Below are positions 1-8,386 of a DNA stretch of 35,466 bases, piece after piece (the first letter of the stretch is position 1; each line of letters opens with the position of its first letter). Source of the stretch: a virus. The translations under genes were made by a program, and so were the position numbers. Below the pieces are notes generated by a model that did not search any database, was not told where the DNA came from, and saw only the letters and a list, made by a program, of their open reading frames with translations. Location: the IMG/VR virus record IMGVR_UViG_3300025070_000007, positions 1 to 35,466 of that record, one strand, 5' to 3'.

Positions 1-127
1 GAGAACCGCACAGGCGTCTCTAAGGCGGCTGACGGGCTCGACCCTAGCGCATTGCAGAGCAGCACGTTAATGGCCGTACAGCAGACGATTGGGGCCGCTC
101 AGCAGCGCACCGAGATGATTGCCAGGC
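1..127. repeat. terminal direct overlap (left copy), circular contig
   Basis: Bases 1-127 are identical to 35340-35466 at the other end of the window. The reading frame of the portal gene continues through the junction without a break when the two copies are merged. A repeat of exactly 127 bases is what a short-read assembler using k=127 leaves when a circle is closed. I read it as an assembly overlap and not as a biological terminal repeat. The unique genome length is then 35,339 bp. Confidence 0.93.
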
Positions 128-792
128 TGTTCGCCGATGGCGGCATGACGCGGCTCTATAAGGGCTTGCTGCAGCTGATCATCAAGCACATGGACAAGCC
201 GCGGATGATCAGGCTGCGCAATACATTTGTGCCCATGAGCCCTGATCGCTGGAACGCCGACATGGACGTTGTCAGCAATGTGGCTTTGGGTAAGGGCGGC
301 GACGTTGAGCGCATGCAGATGCTGCAGCAAGTCGCGCAGAAGCAAGAGCAGCTATTGCAGCAACTTGGCCCAGAGAATCCACTGGTCAGCGTCGAGAACT
401 ACTACCAGACGCTGGTACAGATACTCGAAGTCTCTGGCTTCAAAGACCCGCAGCGGTTCTTCAAAGACCCAAGTCAGCAGCCGCCAACACCTCAAGAGCC
501 GCCGAAGCCGGACATCAACGAGCAGCTGATCCAGGTGCAGATGGCAGAGATCAACGCAAACATAGAGAAGAAAAAGGCGGAGTTGGATCTGGAGCGCGAA
601 AAGATGCAGCGCGAAGACGATCGCCGGCGAGACAAAGACGAGGCAGACATTGCGCTTAAGGCGGCTGAGATTGCTGCCAGGTATGGCGCGCAAGTCGATG
701 TTGCAGGCATCCGAGCCAACTCAGAACGCGACCGCGAGCTCGTAAGACAGCTGGCCGCACAACAACAGGTGCCGAATGCCCCTGTCGCATAA
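1..792 (+). CDS. portal protein, C-terminal part (continues from 34047 across the circle junction)
   Basis: This is the C-terminal 263 residues of the P22-type portal whose N-terminal 431 residues are encoded from 34047 to 35339; joined, the protein is 694 aa. Position 1 is the first base of a codon in frame with the distal part. The portal is the dodecameric ring at the phage vertex through which DNA is packaged and ejected, and it docks both terminase and tail. The N-terminal part of this fragment holds the conserved ENRTGVSK-type stretch typical of P22-like portals. The last ~110 residues are Pro/Gln-rich and then a charged coiled coil (KKKAELDLEREKMQ region), comparable to the helical barrel extension of P22 portals. 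The stop overlaps the next gene by 17 bases. An ATG at 52 lies inside the gene and is not a real start. Confidence 0.9.
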   Translation, partial: ENRTGVSKAADGLDPSALQSSTLMAVQQTIGAAQQRTEMIARLFADGGMTRLYKGLLQLIIKHMDKPRMIRLRNTFVPMSPDRWNADMDVVSNVALGKGGDVERMQMLQQVAQKQEQLLQQLGPENPLVSVENYYQTLVQILEVSGFKDPQRFFKDPSQQPPTPQEPPKPDINEQLIQVQMAEINANIEKKKAELDLEREKMQREDDRRRDKDEADIALKAAEIAARYGAQVDVAGIRANSERDRELVRQLAAQQQVPNAPVA

Positions 793-1006
793 CTCGCTAC
801 TCAACATCCAACGCTTGGCGGACGACGAAGACTTCGCCGAGCTCATCAAGATGCTAAGGCTCGATTTCTTCGAGCTGTGGTGCAAGGAACGTGACCCCGC
901 TATGCGGGAGCGCTTACATCAAAAACAGGAAGCCCTTGACGACATTGTTGTGCGCATGCGCGCCGCAGCCGACGAGATTGCTTTCGCAAAACAACGGAAT
1001 AGCTGA
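776..1006 (+). CDS. small hypothetical protein between portal and scaffold
   Basis: A 76-aa protein, mostly predicted helical and acidic, with no motif I recognise (central sequence DDEDFAELIKMLRLDFFELWCKE). It starts inside the end of the portal gene (17-base overlap) and its TGA stop shares a base with the ATG of the scaffold gene, so translational coupling in the head operon is likely. Small genes in this position are common in podoviruses and may be assembly chaperones or minor head proteins, but I cannot assign a role from sequence. Confidence 0.7.
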   Translation: MPLSHNSLLNIQRLADDEDFAELIKMLRLDFFELWCKERDPAMRERLHQKQEALDDIVVRMRAAADEIAFAKQRNS

Positions 1007-2028
1007 TGAGTGATAAAATAGATACACAAGAAACCCCATATATGGGGGGCACCTTGGGCGACGCCCAGGCTGCTATCGCTAAATTGATGGAACCCGCAGA
1101 AGGGCAAGCCGAAGATTCAAGCGACGTTGACGAGTCTCTTGAGGGGGGCGAGGCACTGGAAGGCGCTGAGTTTGAAGAATCCGAAGAGGAATTCGACTCA
1201 GAAGACGATGATGCCGACGATCTGGATGAAGAGGAATACGACGAAGACGAGGGCGAACAAGAGCAGGCCGATACATTCACCGTAAAAGTAAATGGTGAAA
1301 ACGTAGAGGTTAGTCTTGATGAGCTTCAGAACGGGTACTCACGCCAGGCCGACTACACCAAGAAGAGCCAGACATTGGCGGAAGAGCGTAAGGCTTTCCA
1401 ACAAGACCGAGACGCGGTTCTTCTTGAGCGGACACAGTATTCCCAGTTACTGGGAGCTTTGCAGCAGCAGCTACAGGCTTTTGACGAGCCAGCGCCGGAT
1501 TTTGATCGTATGTACGAGGAAGATCCAATTGAGGCGAGTCGTTTGGAGCGACAGTACCGACAGCGGACTGAGCAGCGAGCGCAAAAGATGCAGGCCATTG
1601 CGATAGAGCAGCAGCGTGTGAACGACGCTAACGCCCAAGAGCAAGAGCAGCAAATGCGCGGGCTAATCACTCAGGAAGCAGCCCGACTGCCTGAAGTCAT
1701 CCCAGAGTGGAAAGACGACAAGGTAGCCGCAAGAGAACGCGAAGAGCTAAAAACCTATTTGCTCGATAGCGGCGTTGCGGAAGAAGAGCTCGGCGCACTC
1801 GTGCGCGCTAGCCATATCGCAGTTTTGCGAAAGGCGATGCTCTTCGACAAAGGACAGAGCCGAGTGCGTAAAGCACGCAAGGCTGGTCAATCGGGCAAGA
1901 CAGTCAGGTCAGGATCTCGTCAACAGCAGGTCAAGCCAAGCGCTCGCAAAACTAAAGCCGCGTATCAACGTCTCAAAGAGCGAGGCACTGCAGAGAATGC
2001 AGCGTCTTTGATTGAATCTCTTTTATAA
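1006..2028 (+). CDS. scaffolding protein
   Basis: A 340-aa protein placed between portal and major capsid protein, the usual scaffold position. Three regions are visible: an extremely acidic, disordered stretch at about residues 33-87; a Gln/Glu/Arg-rich coiled coil at about 105-215; and a strongly basic C-terminal tail (RKARKAGQSGKT onwards). Acidic N-terminus plus helical rod plus basic coat-binding C-terminus is the normal layout of phage scaffolds such as P22 gp8. It would direct procapsid assembly and leave before or during packaging. The ATG at 1006 overlaps the preceding stop (TGATG). The assignment rests on position and composition, not on a diagnostic motif. Confidence 0.85.
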   Translation: MSDKIDTQETPYMGGTLGDAQAAIAKLMEPAEGQAEDSSDVDESLEGGEALEGAEFEESEEEFDSEDDDADDLDEEEYDEDEGEQEQADTFTVKVNGENVEVSLDELQNGYSRQADYTKKSQTLAEERKAFQQDRDAVLLERTQYSQLLGALQQQLQAFDEPAPDFDRMYEEDPIEASRLERQYRQRTEQRAQKMQAIAIEQQRVNDANAQEQEQQMRGLITQEAARLPEVIPEWKDDKVAAREREELKTYLLDSGVAEEELGALVRASHIAVLRKAMLFDKGQSRVRKARKAGQSGKTVRSGSRQQQVKPSARKTKAAYQRLKERGTAENAASLIESLL

Positions 2029-2039
2029 GGCTTAAAACA

Positions 2040-3008
2040 ATGACCATTATTGCTAACACTTTTCTAAAGTACGACGCGAAAGGCGTTCGGGAGGACTTGT
2101 CCAGTATCGTAACCATGATATCGCCAGAGACTCGGCCCTTTATGAGCAACATGACCAAGAGTCGCTCAGTCACAAACACATTTTTTGAATGGCAGACTGA
2201 TGACCTTGGCGCAGCTGCAGCTAACCATCATTTGGAAGGCGACGACCTGGCTGCGTTCACCGCAGTAACTCCAACAACTCGTTTGGGTAACTACACGCAG
2301 ATCAGCCGCAAAGACTTCATCGTGTCCGACACAATGAAAGCGTTAGATTTGGCCGGTAGGCGGGCAGAAACCGCGTATCAGATCAGTCTATCCTCAAAGC
2401 GTCTCTTGAACGATATGGAACATAACCTCTGTGGTTTGAACCATGCAGCTGTCGCTGGTAACAGCACGACCGCTCGTAAGACTGCGCCTTTGGCTGCATT
2501 CATCAAGACCAACACGTCTCGCGGCACAAACGGTGCAGATCCAACTGTATCTGGTGGTGTCGTAAATGCTGGTGCTACTGATGGCACCCAGCGAGCCATG
2601 ACCGAGCCCATGCTAAAAACAGTCCTGCAAGGCATCTTCTCCAACGGGGGCTCGCCTCAGTTCGTCATGGTTGGCCCTCACGTTAAGACAGTGATCTCTG
2701 GCTTTGCCGGCATCGCTGCTCAGCGTTACATGGCACCTTCTGACGGCCCTACCACAATTGTTGGGGCGGCTGACGTCTACCTTAGCGATTTCGGTAGCGT
2801 TCAGATCGTACCTTCTACCAAGAGCCGCGCACGCGACGCTTACGTCATCGACCCAGATATGTGTGAGGTTGCAACGCTTCGACCAATCCAGGCTGAAGAA
2901 CTGGCCAAAACCGGTGATGCAACGAAATTTCTCACCTTGGCTGAGTACGGCTTGGTCGTCACTCAAGAGGCTGGTCTGGGCGTTGTGGCTGATCTATCCA
3001 CTAGCTAG
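2040..3008 (+). CDS. major capsid protein (SU10-type HK97 fold)
   Basis: A 322-aa protein immediately after the scaffold. The pattern of an N-terminal TFLKYDAKGVREDL segment, then ISPETRPF, a FFEWQTDDL motif, a TRLGNYTQI segment with ISRKDFIVSDT, and a C-terminal YVIDPDMCEVATLRPIQ motif is characteristic of the SU10-like major capsid family (formerly DUF5309, HK97 fold). It forms the icosahedral shell. Length and position fit. The SD-like AAGG lies about 9-12 bases before the ATG. No decoration protein is obvious next to it, although the 108-aa product downstream could be one. Confidence 0.92.
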   Translation: MTIIANTFLKYDAKGVREDLSSIVTMISPETRPFMSNMTKSRSVTNTFFEWQTDDLGAAAANHHLEGDDLAAFTAVTPTTRLGNYTQISRKDFIVSDTMKALDLAGRRAETAYQISLSSKRLLNDMEHNLCGLNHAAVAGNSTTARKTAPLAAFIKTNTSRGTNGADPTVSGGVVNAGATDGTQRAMTEPMLKTVLQGIFSNGGSPQFVMVGPHVKTVISGFAGIAAQRYMAPSDGPTTIVGAADVYLSDFGSVQIVPSTKSRARDAYVIDPDMCEVATLRPIQAEELAKTGDATKFLTLAEYGLVVTQEAGLGVVADLSTS

Positions 3009-3017
3009 GACTGACCA

Positions 3018-3344
3018 ATGGAAATAAAACGCAACCTGTCTAACGATGCCACAACAGGCATCAAATCAGACTTCGTATACGAAGCTGGCGAGACGCTGAA
3101 AGACGACAAAATCACTATTGCGACATCGCAAGACGTGACGGCAATCGTTGAGGCGAACAAGCGGGCTCGTAACGAGATGGATCGACACCAGAAGCATGGT
3201 GAGTGGTCAAAGGTTGCGTCCATTCCATTGAGCGTCTTGTACGACCTGAAAGCGAGAGGCATTGCCGACGATCCTAAAAAGATGAAGGCATGGCTTAACG
3301 ACCCAGATAACCGCGCGTTCCGCACGCGAGACGCGCGTATCTGA
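3018..3344 (+). CDS. hypothetical head-region protein
   Basis: A 108-aa charged protein between the coat gene and the head-tail adaptor. It has no recognised catalytic motif. The C-terminal half (SIPLSVLYDLKARGIADDPKKMKAWLNDP) looks helical. Its stop overlaps the next start (TGATG), so it is translated with the head-tail genes. Homologues of similar size in this position occur in marine podoviruses as far as I recall. Candidate roles are a minor head or connector component, with no direct support. Confidence 0.75.
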   Translation: MEIKRNLSNDATTGIKSDFVYEAGETLKDDKITIATSQDVTAIVEANKRARNEMDRHQKHGEWSKVASIPLSVLYDLKARGIADDPKKMKAWLNDPDNRAFRTRDARI

Positions 3345-3970
3345 TGGCGATCTCGACGTACTCAGAGCTCCAGGCGAGCGTAGCCGATTGGCTAAACCGC
3401 ACGGATTTGACGAGTGCGATAGGTGACTTTGTGGCTTTGGCGGAATCGCAGTTTAACCGCAGCATCCGTCATCGCTACATGATTACTCGATCCCAGGCGA
3501 CGATCGACAGCGAATACAGCGCAACACCGGCAGATTGGATACAGACGGTGAGTCTGATTCTCGAGACCAACCCTGTGACGCAGATGGAGTTTGTCACGAA
3601 CGAAGCGCTGAACGCGCTGAAGTCTGGCAGCAGTGCTACTGGCACGCCGTCTCGATACAGCCACGTTGGCACAGAGATCCAGGTCTTTCCATCACCAGAC
3701 AACACGGCTACTGGGTACACGGCAGAGCTCGTTTACTACGCCAAGATCGAAGCGCTTTCCGACTCGAACACAAGCAACTGGCTGCTCACGCACAACCCAG
3801 ACATCTATCTATATGGCACGTTGATGCAGAGCGCACCTTACCTGCAGAACGACGAGCGCATCACGGTATGGGCGAGCCTATATCAGCGCGCGATCGATGA
3901 CCTGGAAATTTCAAACCAACGAACAGCTGGTCAGACCAGCGTGAAGATGAGAGCCGCTGCGCTCCAATAG
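3344..3970 (+). CDS. head-tail adaptor protein (SU10/P22 gp4-like)
   Basis: A 208-aa protein. The N-terminus (YSELQASVADWLNRTDL...IGDFVALAESQFNR) followed by a C-terminal NPDIYLYGTLMQSAPYLQNDERITVWASLYQRAIDDL motif is typical of phage adaptors that bind under the portal. In these families the adaptor ring joins portal to tail and stabilises the filled head. Position after capsid and before tail genes supports this. It starts by TGATG coupling to the previous gene. Confidence 0.85.
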   Translation: MAISTYSELQASVADWLNRTDLTSAIGDFVALAESQFNRSIRHRYMITRSQATIDSEYSATPADWIQTVSLILETNPVTQMEFVTNEALNALKSGSSATGTPSRYSHVGTEIQVFPSPDNTATGYTAELVYYAKIEALSDSNTSNWLLTHNPDIYLYGTLMQSAPYLQNDERITVWASLYQRAIDDLEISNQRTAGQTSVKMRAAALQ

Positions 3971-3979
3971 GAAACTAAA

Positions 3980-4363
3980 ATGGCTGGATTTTCTGACTAT
4001 CTTGAAAACAAATTGCTGGCGCATGCGTTCAGCAACACGTCTTACACGAGCCCAAGCACTGTCTACCTTGGCCTCTTCACCAGTGCGCCAACGGACGCCG
4101 GTGGTGGCACTGAACTCTCTGGCAGTGGATATGCGCGGCAAAGTTGCGCGTTTACGACAACAGGCGCTGCGTCAACGAACGCATCCGCTGTTGACTTCCC
4201 AACCGCCACAGGCAACTGGGGCACGATTGTCGCTGTGGGCATCTTCGACGCATCTTCCAGCGGAAACTTTTTGGGATGGTCTAACCTGACGTCGAGCAGA
4301 ACAATCGAAACCGGCGACGTGTTTCGATTCCCAGCTGGTGACGTGGACATCACCTTAGACTGA
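3980..4363 (+). CDS. tail/fibre-associated structural protein (mycobacteriophage Gp80-like family)
   Basis: A 127-aa protein beginning with FSDYLENKLLAHAFSNTSYTSP and VYLGLFTSAPTDAGGGTELSGSGYARQ, then FPTATGNWGTIVAVGIFD and ending DVFRFPAGDVDITLD. That pattern is shared by a widespread family of small beta-rich proteins usually annotated as tail-fibre-related. It contains no membrane or signal segment. An AGGA sits before the ATG and the stop overlaps the next ATG (CTGATG). It is probably a connector or base part of the fibre complex. The family name is from memory; the exact role is inferred. Confidence 0.75.
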   Translation: MAGFSDYLENKLLAHAFSNTSYTSPSTVYLGLFTSAPTDAGGGTELSGSGYARQSCAFTTTGAASTNASAVDFPTATGNWGTIVAVGIFDASSSGNFLGWSNLTSSRTIETGDVFRFPAGDVDITLD

Positions 4364-6270
4364 TGAGTCAAGGGTGGGGTTACGGCAGTTTTGGTGAGGG
4401 ACGATATGGCGAGTGGAGTTATGTCGATGCTTCTGCGACGGTCACAACTTCATCGGCTGTGGCAGTGGCTCCGCAGGTCGTTGCGATCTCTGGGGCAGCT
4501 GTCAATTCTTCTTCTGTGGTTTCTGCCGATGGCGTTCGCGCTCGCACGGCAAGCGCGAGCATTGCCAGCACGTCTTCGGTCTCTAGTGCAGCGACACGTT
4601 TTAGAACCGCTAGCGCGCTGGTTGCCGCATCGTCCTCATTGGCAGCAAGCGCTGAAGTCATATCCGGCTCAGCTGTCGCAATCTCTGCGTCGTCTTCGAT
4701 CGCAGCTGCGGCAGAAGTTATCTCTGGATCGTCTGTTGCGATCACCGCGACATCTTCTGTCTCAGCTGCAGCGGAAGTCATATCCCCAGCGGCTGTTGCA
4801 ATTTCTGCGTCATCAAGTATCTCGGCTGACGCAGAAGTTATCACAAAGTCGTCAGTCACTATCTCAGCTGCATCAAGCGTTTCTGCAGATGCTGAGACAA
4901 TTACGAGTGCGGCTGCAGCGATTGACGCAGTCTCTGCGGTCTCTGCGGATGCTGAGCGGACGAGGACTGCGATCTCTCAAATCGTTTGCTCATCGACTGT
5001 TGCTGCGGATTCGCAAAGGTTTAGAAATGGCCAGGCGTCCTTAGCAAGCAGCGCGACGGTCGGCGCAAGCGCCGTTACTGTCGTTTCCGCTGCCGCATCG
5101 CTAAACGCTTCTTCTGCGATCTCAGCGACCAGTGTAAGCACGAAGGCGGCACAAGCGCTTCTTGCGAGCTCGTCTACGATCACTGCTGCTGCAAAACGCT
5201 TTAGAAATTTCGATGCCCTGGTCGCCGCAACGTCGAGCATTACGTCTGCTGGCCAATCGATCACGACGGCTGCAGCAAGCATATCAGCGAGTTCGGCAGT
5301 CAGTGCTGTAGCTGGTCGCATTAGACCGGCTAGCGTCGTCATTGCAGGCGCGTCGCAAATTGTCTCTGCCGGTCAAAGGCTAAGACACGGCCAGGCCGCG
5401 ATTGCAGCGTCTTCTGCAGCCTCTGCTTCGTCTGTCACTGTCGTTGCGGCTTCTGCAGATATCGTTGCATCGAGCTCAGTAAACGCTGACGCAATTACAT
5501 TGACGAGTGCCGCTGCAGCCGTCGCTGCGAGCTCAAGTGTCTCAGCTGGTGGCGGTCGCATTCGATTTGGTTCTGCTGCGCTGTCTTCATCTGCAACGAT
5601 TTCAGCAACTGGTCAAAAATTCGAGAACGTGCAGGCGCTGATTACTGCTTCTTCGGCCATAACTTCAGCAGCAGTGACGGTGGTTGCCGGCAGCATAAAT
5701 GTCAGCGCAACGAGCACCATCAGCGCTGATTCAAATGTCTTGGTTTCTGCAGCGGCTGCAATCGACGCGACATCGAGCGTTTCTGCGAGCGCAGCATTGC
5801 TACGAAATGGCGCGGCTGCACTGCAATCGGCAGCATCTATTGCAGCTGATGCGCAAAGGCGTAGAAGCGCAGCTGTCGCGATCACTGCAGCGTCGTCAGT
5901 CAGTGCGACTGCGTTATCGATCACAACTGGCGCCGCGCAAGTCACGGCTACTAGCGCTGTGTCTGCATCGGCTTCTGTGATTCAAGTTGGCGCAGCGTCG
6001 ATTGATGCCGTCTCAACGGTTGTAGCAGGCGGCGGTCAGATCCGGTTTGGATCGGCAGCGATCTCTGCACAAAGCAGCGTTGCAGCAAACGGCGAAATCA
6101 AATGGCAAACGGAACCAGGCGCAATAACCGCTTGGTCAGACGAATCAAGCGTAAGCACGATTTACTTAGTTCAGCCCTCTGCTACGACCAGCTGGTCGGC
6201 TGAGAGCGACAGCACAACCACATACACAAAACAGCTCAGTGCCAGCACATCATGGCAACGGGCAGCTTGA
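4363..6270 (+). CDS. Ala/Ser-rich repeat fibre protein with 28 tandem 20-residue repeats
   Basis: A 635-aa, very low-complexity protein. Residues 1-21 form an aromatic/Gly N-terminal cap (GWGYGSFGEGRYGEW). Residues 22-581 divide exactly into 28 units of 20 residues with the loose consensus xAxxxIxASSxVSAxAxxIx and no insertions. Residues 582-635 are a different, Trp-containing C-terminal tail (ITAWSDES, TTSWSAES, STSWQ: three Trp motifs). Alternating small and beta-branched residues suggest a beta-solenoid or extended trimeric fibre shaft. It lies between fibre-base and S74 fibre genes, so a virion fibre or spacer is the best guess. No enzymatic motif is present. Because the DNA repeats loosely every 60 bp, long open frames also appear on the opposite strand; these are shadows. 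Confidence 0.85.
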   Translation: MSQGWGYGSFGEGRYGEWSYVDASATVTTSSAVAVAPQVVAISGAAVNSSSVVSADGVRARTASASIASTSSVSSAATRFRTASALVAASSSLAASAEVISGSAVAISASSSIAAAAEVISGSSVAITATSSVSAAAEVISPAAVAISASSSISADAEVITKSSVTISAASSVSADAETITSAAAAIDAVSAVSADAERTRTAISQIVCSSTVAADSQRFRNGQASLASSATVGASAVTVVSAAASLNASSAISATSVSTKAAQALLASSSTITAAAKRFRNFDALVAATSSITSAGQSITTAAASISASSAVSAVAGRIRPASVVIAGASQIVSAGQRLRHGQAAIAASSAASASSVTVVAASADIVASSSVNADAITLTSAAAAVAASSSVSAGGGRIRFGSAALSSSATISATGQKFENVQALITASSAITSAAVTVVAGSINVSATSTISADSNVLVSAAAAIDATSSVSASAALLRNGAAALQSAASIAADAQRRRSAAVAITAASSVSATALSITTGAAQVTATSAVSASASVIQVGAASIDAVSTVVAGGGQIRFGSAAISAQSSVAANGEIKWQTEPGAITAWSDESSVSTIYLVQPSATTSWSAESDSTTTYTKQLSASTSWQRAA

Positions 6271-6280
6271 GGAATAAATA

Positions 6281-8023
6281 ATGGCTGATACGTTTAACAA
6301 TGATTTGCGCGTCCGCGAGCAAGAGGCCGGCTCTAACAGCGGAACCTGGGGCGGCTTGCTAAACACAACGATCAGCAACCTGGCGTCAGCCTTCGGCCAA
6401 GGCAGCGAAGCGATCCCTAACGCATCAACGCACACGATAACCCTGGCAGACGGCGCTGCCGATGAAGCGCGCAGCATGTACTTGAAATGCACCGGCGGTG
6501 GCCAGGCATGCACAGTGACGCTCGCGCCAAATACCATCAGCAAGGTCTGGATTATCAGCAATGAGACGTCTTTTACGCTGACGTTTAATCAGGGCTCCGG
6601 CGCGAACGTGGCGGTTGCTGCTGGTGCCGTAAAGATGATTGTGACAGACGGTGCTGGCGCTAGTGGTGCCGTGACGGATGCGTTGAGTGGGCTTGCGGGT
6701 GTATTCAGCACACTCACTCTGGGTGCTACAGCAATCACTGCGACAGGTACTGAACTTAACCTGTTGGACGGCGTTACAGCTACCACTGCAGAACTGAACT
6801 ACGTTGACGGCGTGACTTCAGCCATTCAGACACAGATAAACACTAAGGCACCTCTGGCATCGCCTACCTTTACTGGCACAGCCACGATGGATGGGCTTAC
6901 TGTTGCTAATACAGCGGTTGTTGCGGGTGATTTTGATGGAGGCACTGCGGCTACTTACATAAGACTGCAAGATGACACAGATAACTTTTTGTTTGGCTCA
7001 AACAACTCATTAGGAAATTTTTTAATTAAAAATGAGACAGCAGATGCTTTAAGGCTGTCCGTTGCTAATACAGGCGACATCAGCTTCTACGAAGACACAG
7101 GCACTACGCCTAAGTTGTTCTGGGATGCTTCTGCGGAGTCTTTGGGTATTGGCACTACCAGCCCTATTGTTGCAGGCAGTGGCTTTACTGGGTTGGCGAT
7201 AGATGGAACTGCCTCGTCAATTACTCTGACAAACGGTGCAGACCAAACAGCTTACATTTACAACAGCGCAAGTGAAGGGCATCTGACCTTTGAGATGGTT
7301 GGAGATATGCGATTTAGACCCGGCAGTGCAGAACGCATGCGCCTGACCTCATCAGGCAGCTTGCTTTTGGGGAAATCGACTACTGGTGACTACGTCACTG
7401 GCATTGAGATGCAGCCCGCTGGAGCTATTTTGTCTTACCGCAATGGTGGTGTGGCTAGCATTTTTGGTAGAACCAATGATGGTGAGATAACACGATTTAC
7501 GCGCAATGGCTCAATTATAGGCGCTATTGGTACTCTAAGCGGTGACCTAAATATAGGCTCTGGCGACACAGGACTAGACTTTTCCGCTGGTCTTGACGCA
7601 ATCATGCCATACGACCCTTCAGCGAATAACCTCAGAGACAATACGATTGATTTGGGCCAATCAGCTGCTCGCTTTAATGACGCTTACATTACCAACGGTG
7701 TCACCACAGGCTCCGACGCAAACGACAAGCAAGACATTGAAACATTATCAGACGCAGAACAACGAGTAGCCGTAGCTTGTAAAGGACTTCTTCGTAAGTG
7801 GCGCTGGAAAGACGCAGTAGAAGCTAAAGGCGACGATGCCCGTATCCACTTTGGAATCATCGCACAAGGCCTACAAGCAGCATTTGAAGCAGAAGGCTTA
7901 GACGCTGGACGCTATGCAATGTTTATGAGTAACACATGGACTGATGAAGAAACTGGTGAAGAACGTACACGAATGGGTGTGCGCTATTCTGAACTACTCG
8001 CCTTCATCATTTCAGCAATCTAG
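6281..8023 (+). CDS. tail fibre with C-terminal peptidase S74 intramolecular chaperone
   Basis: A 580-aa fibre. The N-terminus (DTFNNDLRVREQEAGSNSGTWGGLLN) is the virion-attachment segment common in marine phage fibres. Residues about 156-180 carry the ELNLLDGVT/AELNYVDGVTS doublet typical of trimerising fibre regions. The C-terminus is a peptidase S74 domain (PF13884): the Ser-Lys dyad in GSDANDKQD falls at S478 and K483, with the downstream HFGIIAQGLQAAF motif. In this family the chaperone helps trimerisation and then cleaves itself off just before the Ser, here releasing about 103 residues. The middle region (about 200-470) is the likely receptor-binding part. A good GAGGA precedes the ATG. 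Confidence 0.9.
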   Translation: MADTFNNDLRVREQEAGSNSGTWGGLLNTTISNLASAFGQGSEAIPNASTHTITLADGAADEARSMYLKCTGGGQACTVTLAPNTISKVWIISNETSFTLTFNQGSGANVAVAAGAVKMIVTDGAGASGAVTDALSGLAGVFSTLTLGATAITATGTELNLLDGVTATTAELNYVDGVTSAIQTQINTKAPLASPTFTGTATMDGLTVANTAVVAGDFDGGTAATYIRLQDDTDNFLFGSNNSLGNFLIKNETADALRLSVANTGDISFYEDTGTTPKLFWDASAESLGIGTTSPIVAGSGFTGLAIDGTASSITLTNGADQTAYIYNSASEGHLTFEMVGDMRFRPGSAERMRLTSSGSLLLGKSTTGDYVTGIEMQPAGAILSYRNGGVASIFGRTNDGEITRFTRNGSIIGAIGTLSGDLNIGSGDTGLDFSAGLDAIMPYDPSANNLRDNTIDLGQSAARFNDAYITNGVTTGSDANDKQDIETLSDAEQRVAVACKGLLRKWRWKDAVEAKGDDARIHFGIIAQGLQAAFEAEGLDAGRYAMFMSNTWTDEETGEERTRMGVRYSELLAFIISAI

Positions 8024-8034
8024 GAGAACAACTA

Positions 8035-8376
8035 ATGGCTACTTTCAACTGGACGATTTCAACCCTTGAGCGCGACCTGATTGGCGACCTAGCGGGTGGG
8101 GTCATTGTGGCTCATTGGCGCTGCAACGCAGAGCAGACACAAGGCTCTGGTGATGACGCCGTGACCTACACCGCTACGAGCTACAGCACCAGTGGGTTTA
8201 CCCCAGACCCGTCTGCTTCCGATTACATCCCATATGCGGATTTAACTGAAGCTGATGTGCTTGGTTGGTGCTGGGCAGGTGGCGTTGATAAAGATGCGGT
8301 TCAAACGTCTTTGCAAGCCAATATTGACGGGCAGATCACGCCAGCTACAGCAACAGGCACGCCTTGGGCGGCATAA
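8035..8376 (+). CDS. small phage protein downstream of the fibre
   Basis: A 113-aa protein beginning ATFNWTISTLERD and GVIVAHWRCNAEQ, with a central YTATSYSTSGFTPDP segment and a C-terminal VLGWCWAGGVDKDAVQTSLQANIDGQ. I recognise this as a conserved small protein that accompanies fibre genes in many marine podo- and myoviruses, but no function is established that I know of. It has a good SD (AGGAGA) before the ATG. It could be a fibre-assembly factor or a minor tail component. Confidence 0.75.
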   Translation: MATFNWTISTLERDLIGDLAGGVIVAHWRCNAEQTQGSGDDAVTYTATSYSTSGFTPDPSASDYIPYADLTEADVLGWCWAGGVDKDAVQTSLQANIDGQITPATATGTPWAA

Positions 8377-8386
8377 GGAATAGAGC

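Noticed and set aside
1034-1047. Palindrome CCCCATATATGGGG near the start of the scaffold gene, similar to the hairpin before the 50-aa gene
   Set aside because: It lies within coding sequence, has no promoter around it, and a shared AT/G-run resemblance of this length can be chance.
900-1280. Ser-rich open frame on the minus strand opposite the scaffold
   Set aside because: It is the complement of the acidic Glu/Asp repeat region of the scaffold and has no SD or conserved character.
4419-5945. Several 110-146-aa minus-strand frames opposite the repeat fibre gene
   Set aside because: Low-complexity Ala/Ser codons rarely give stops in the complementary strand; these follow the 60-bp period and are artefacts.
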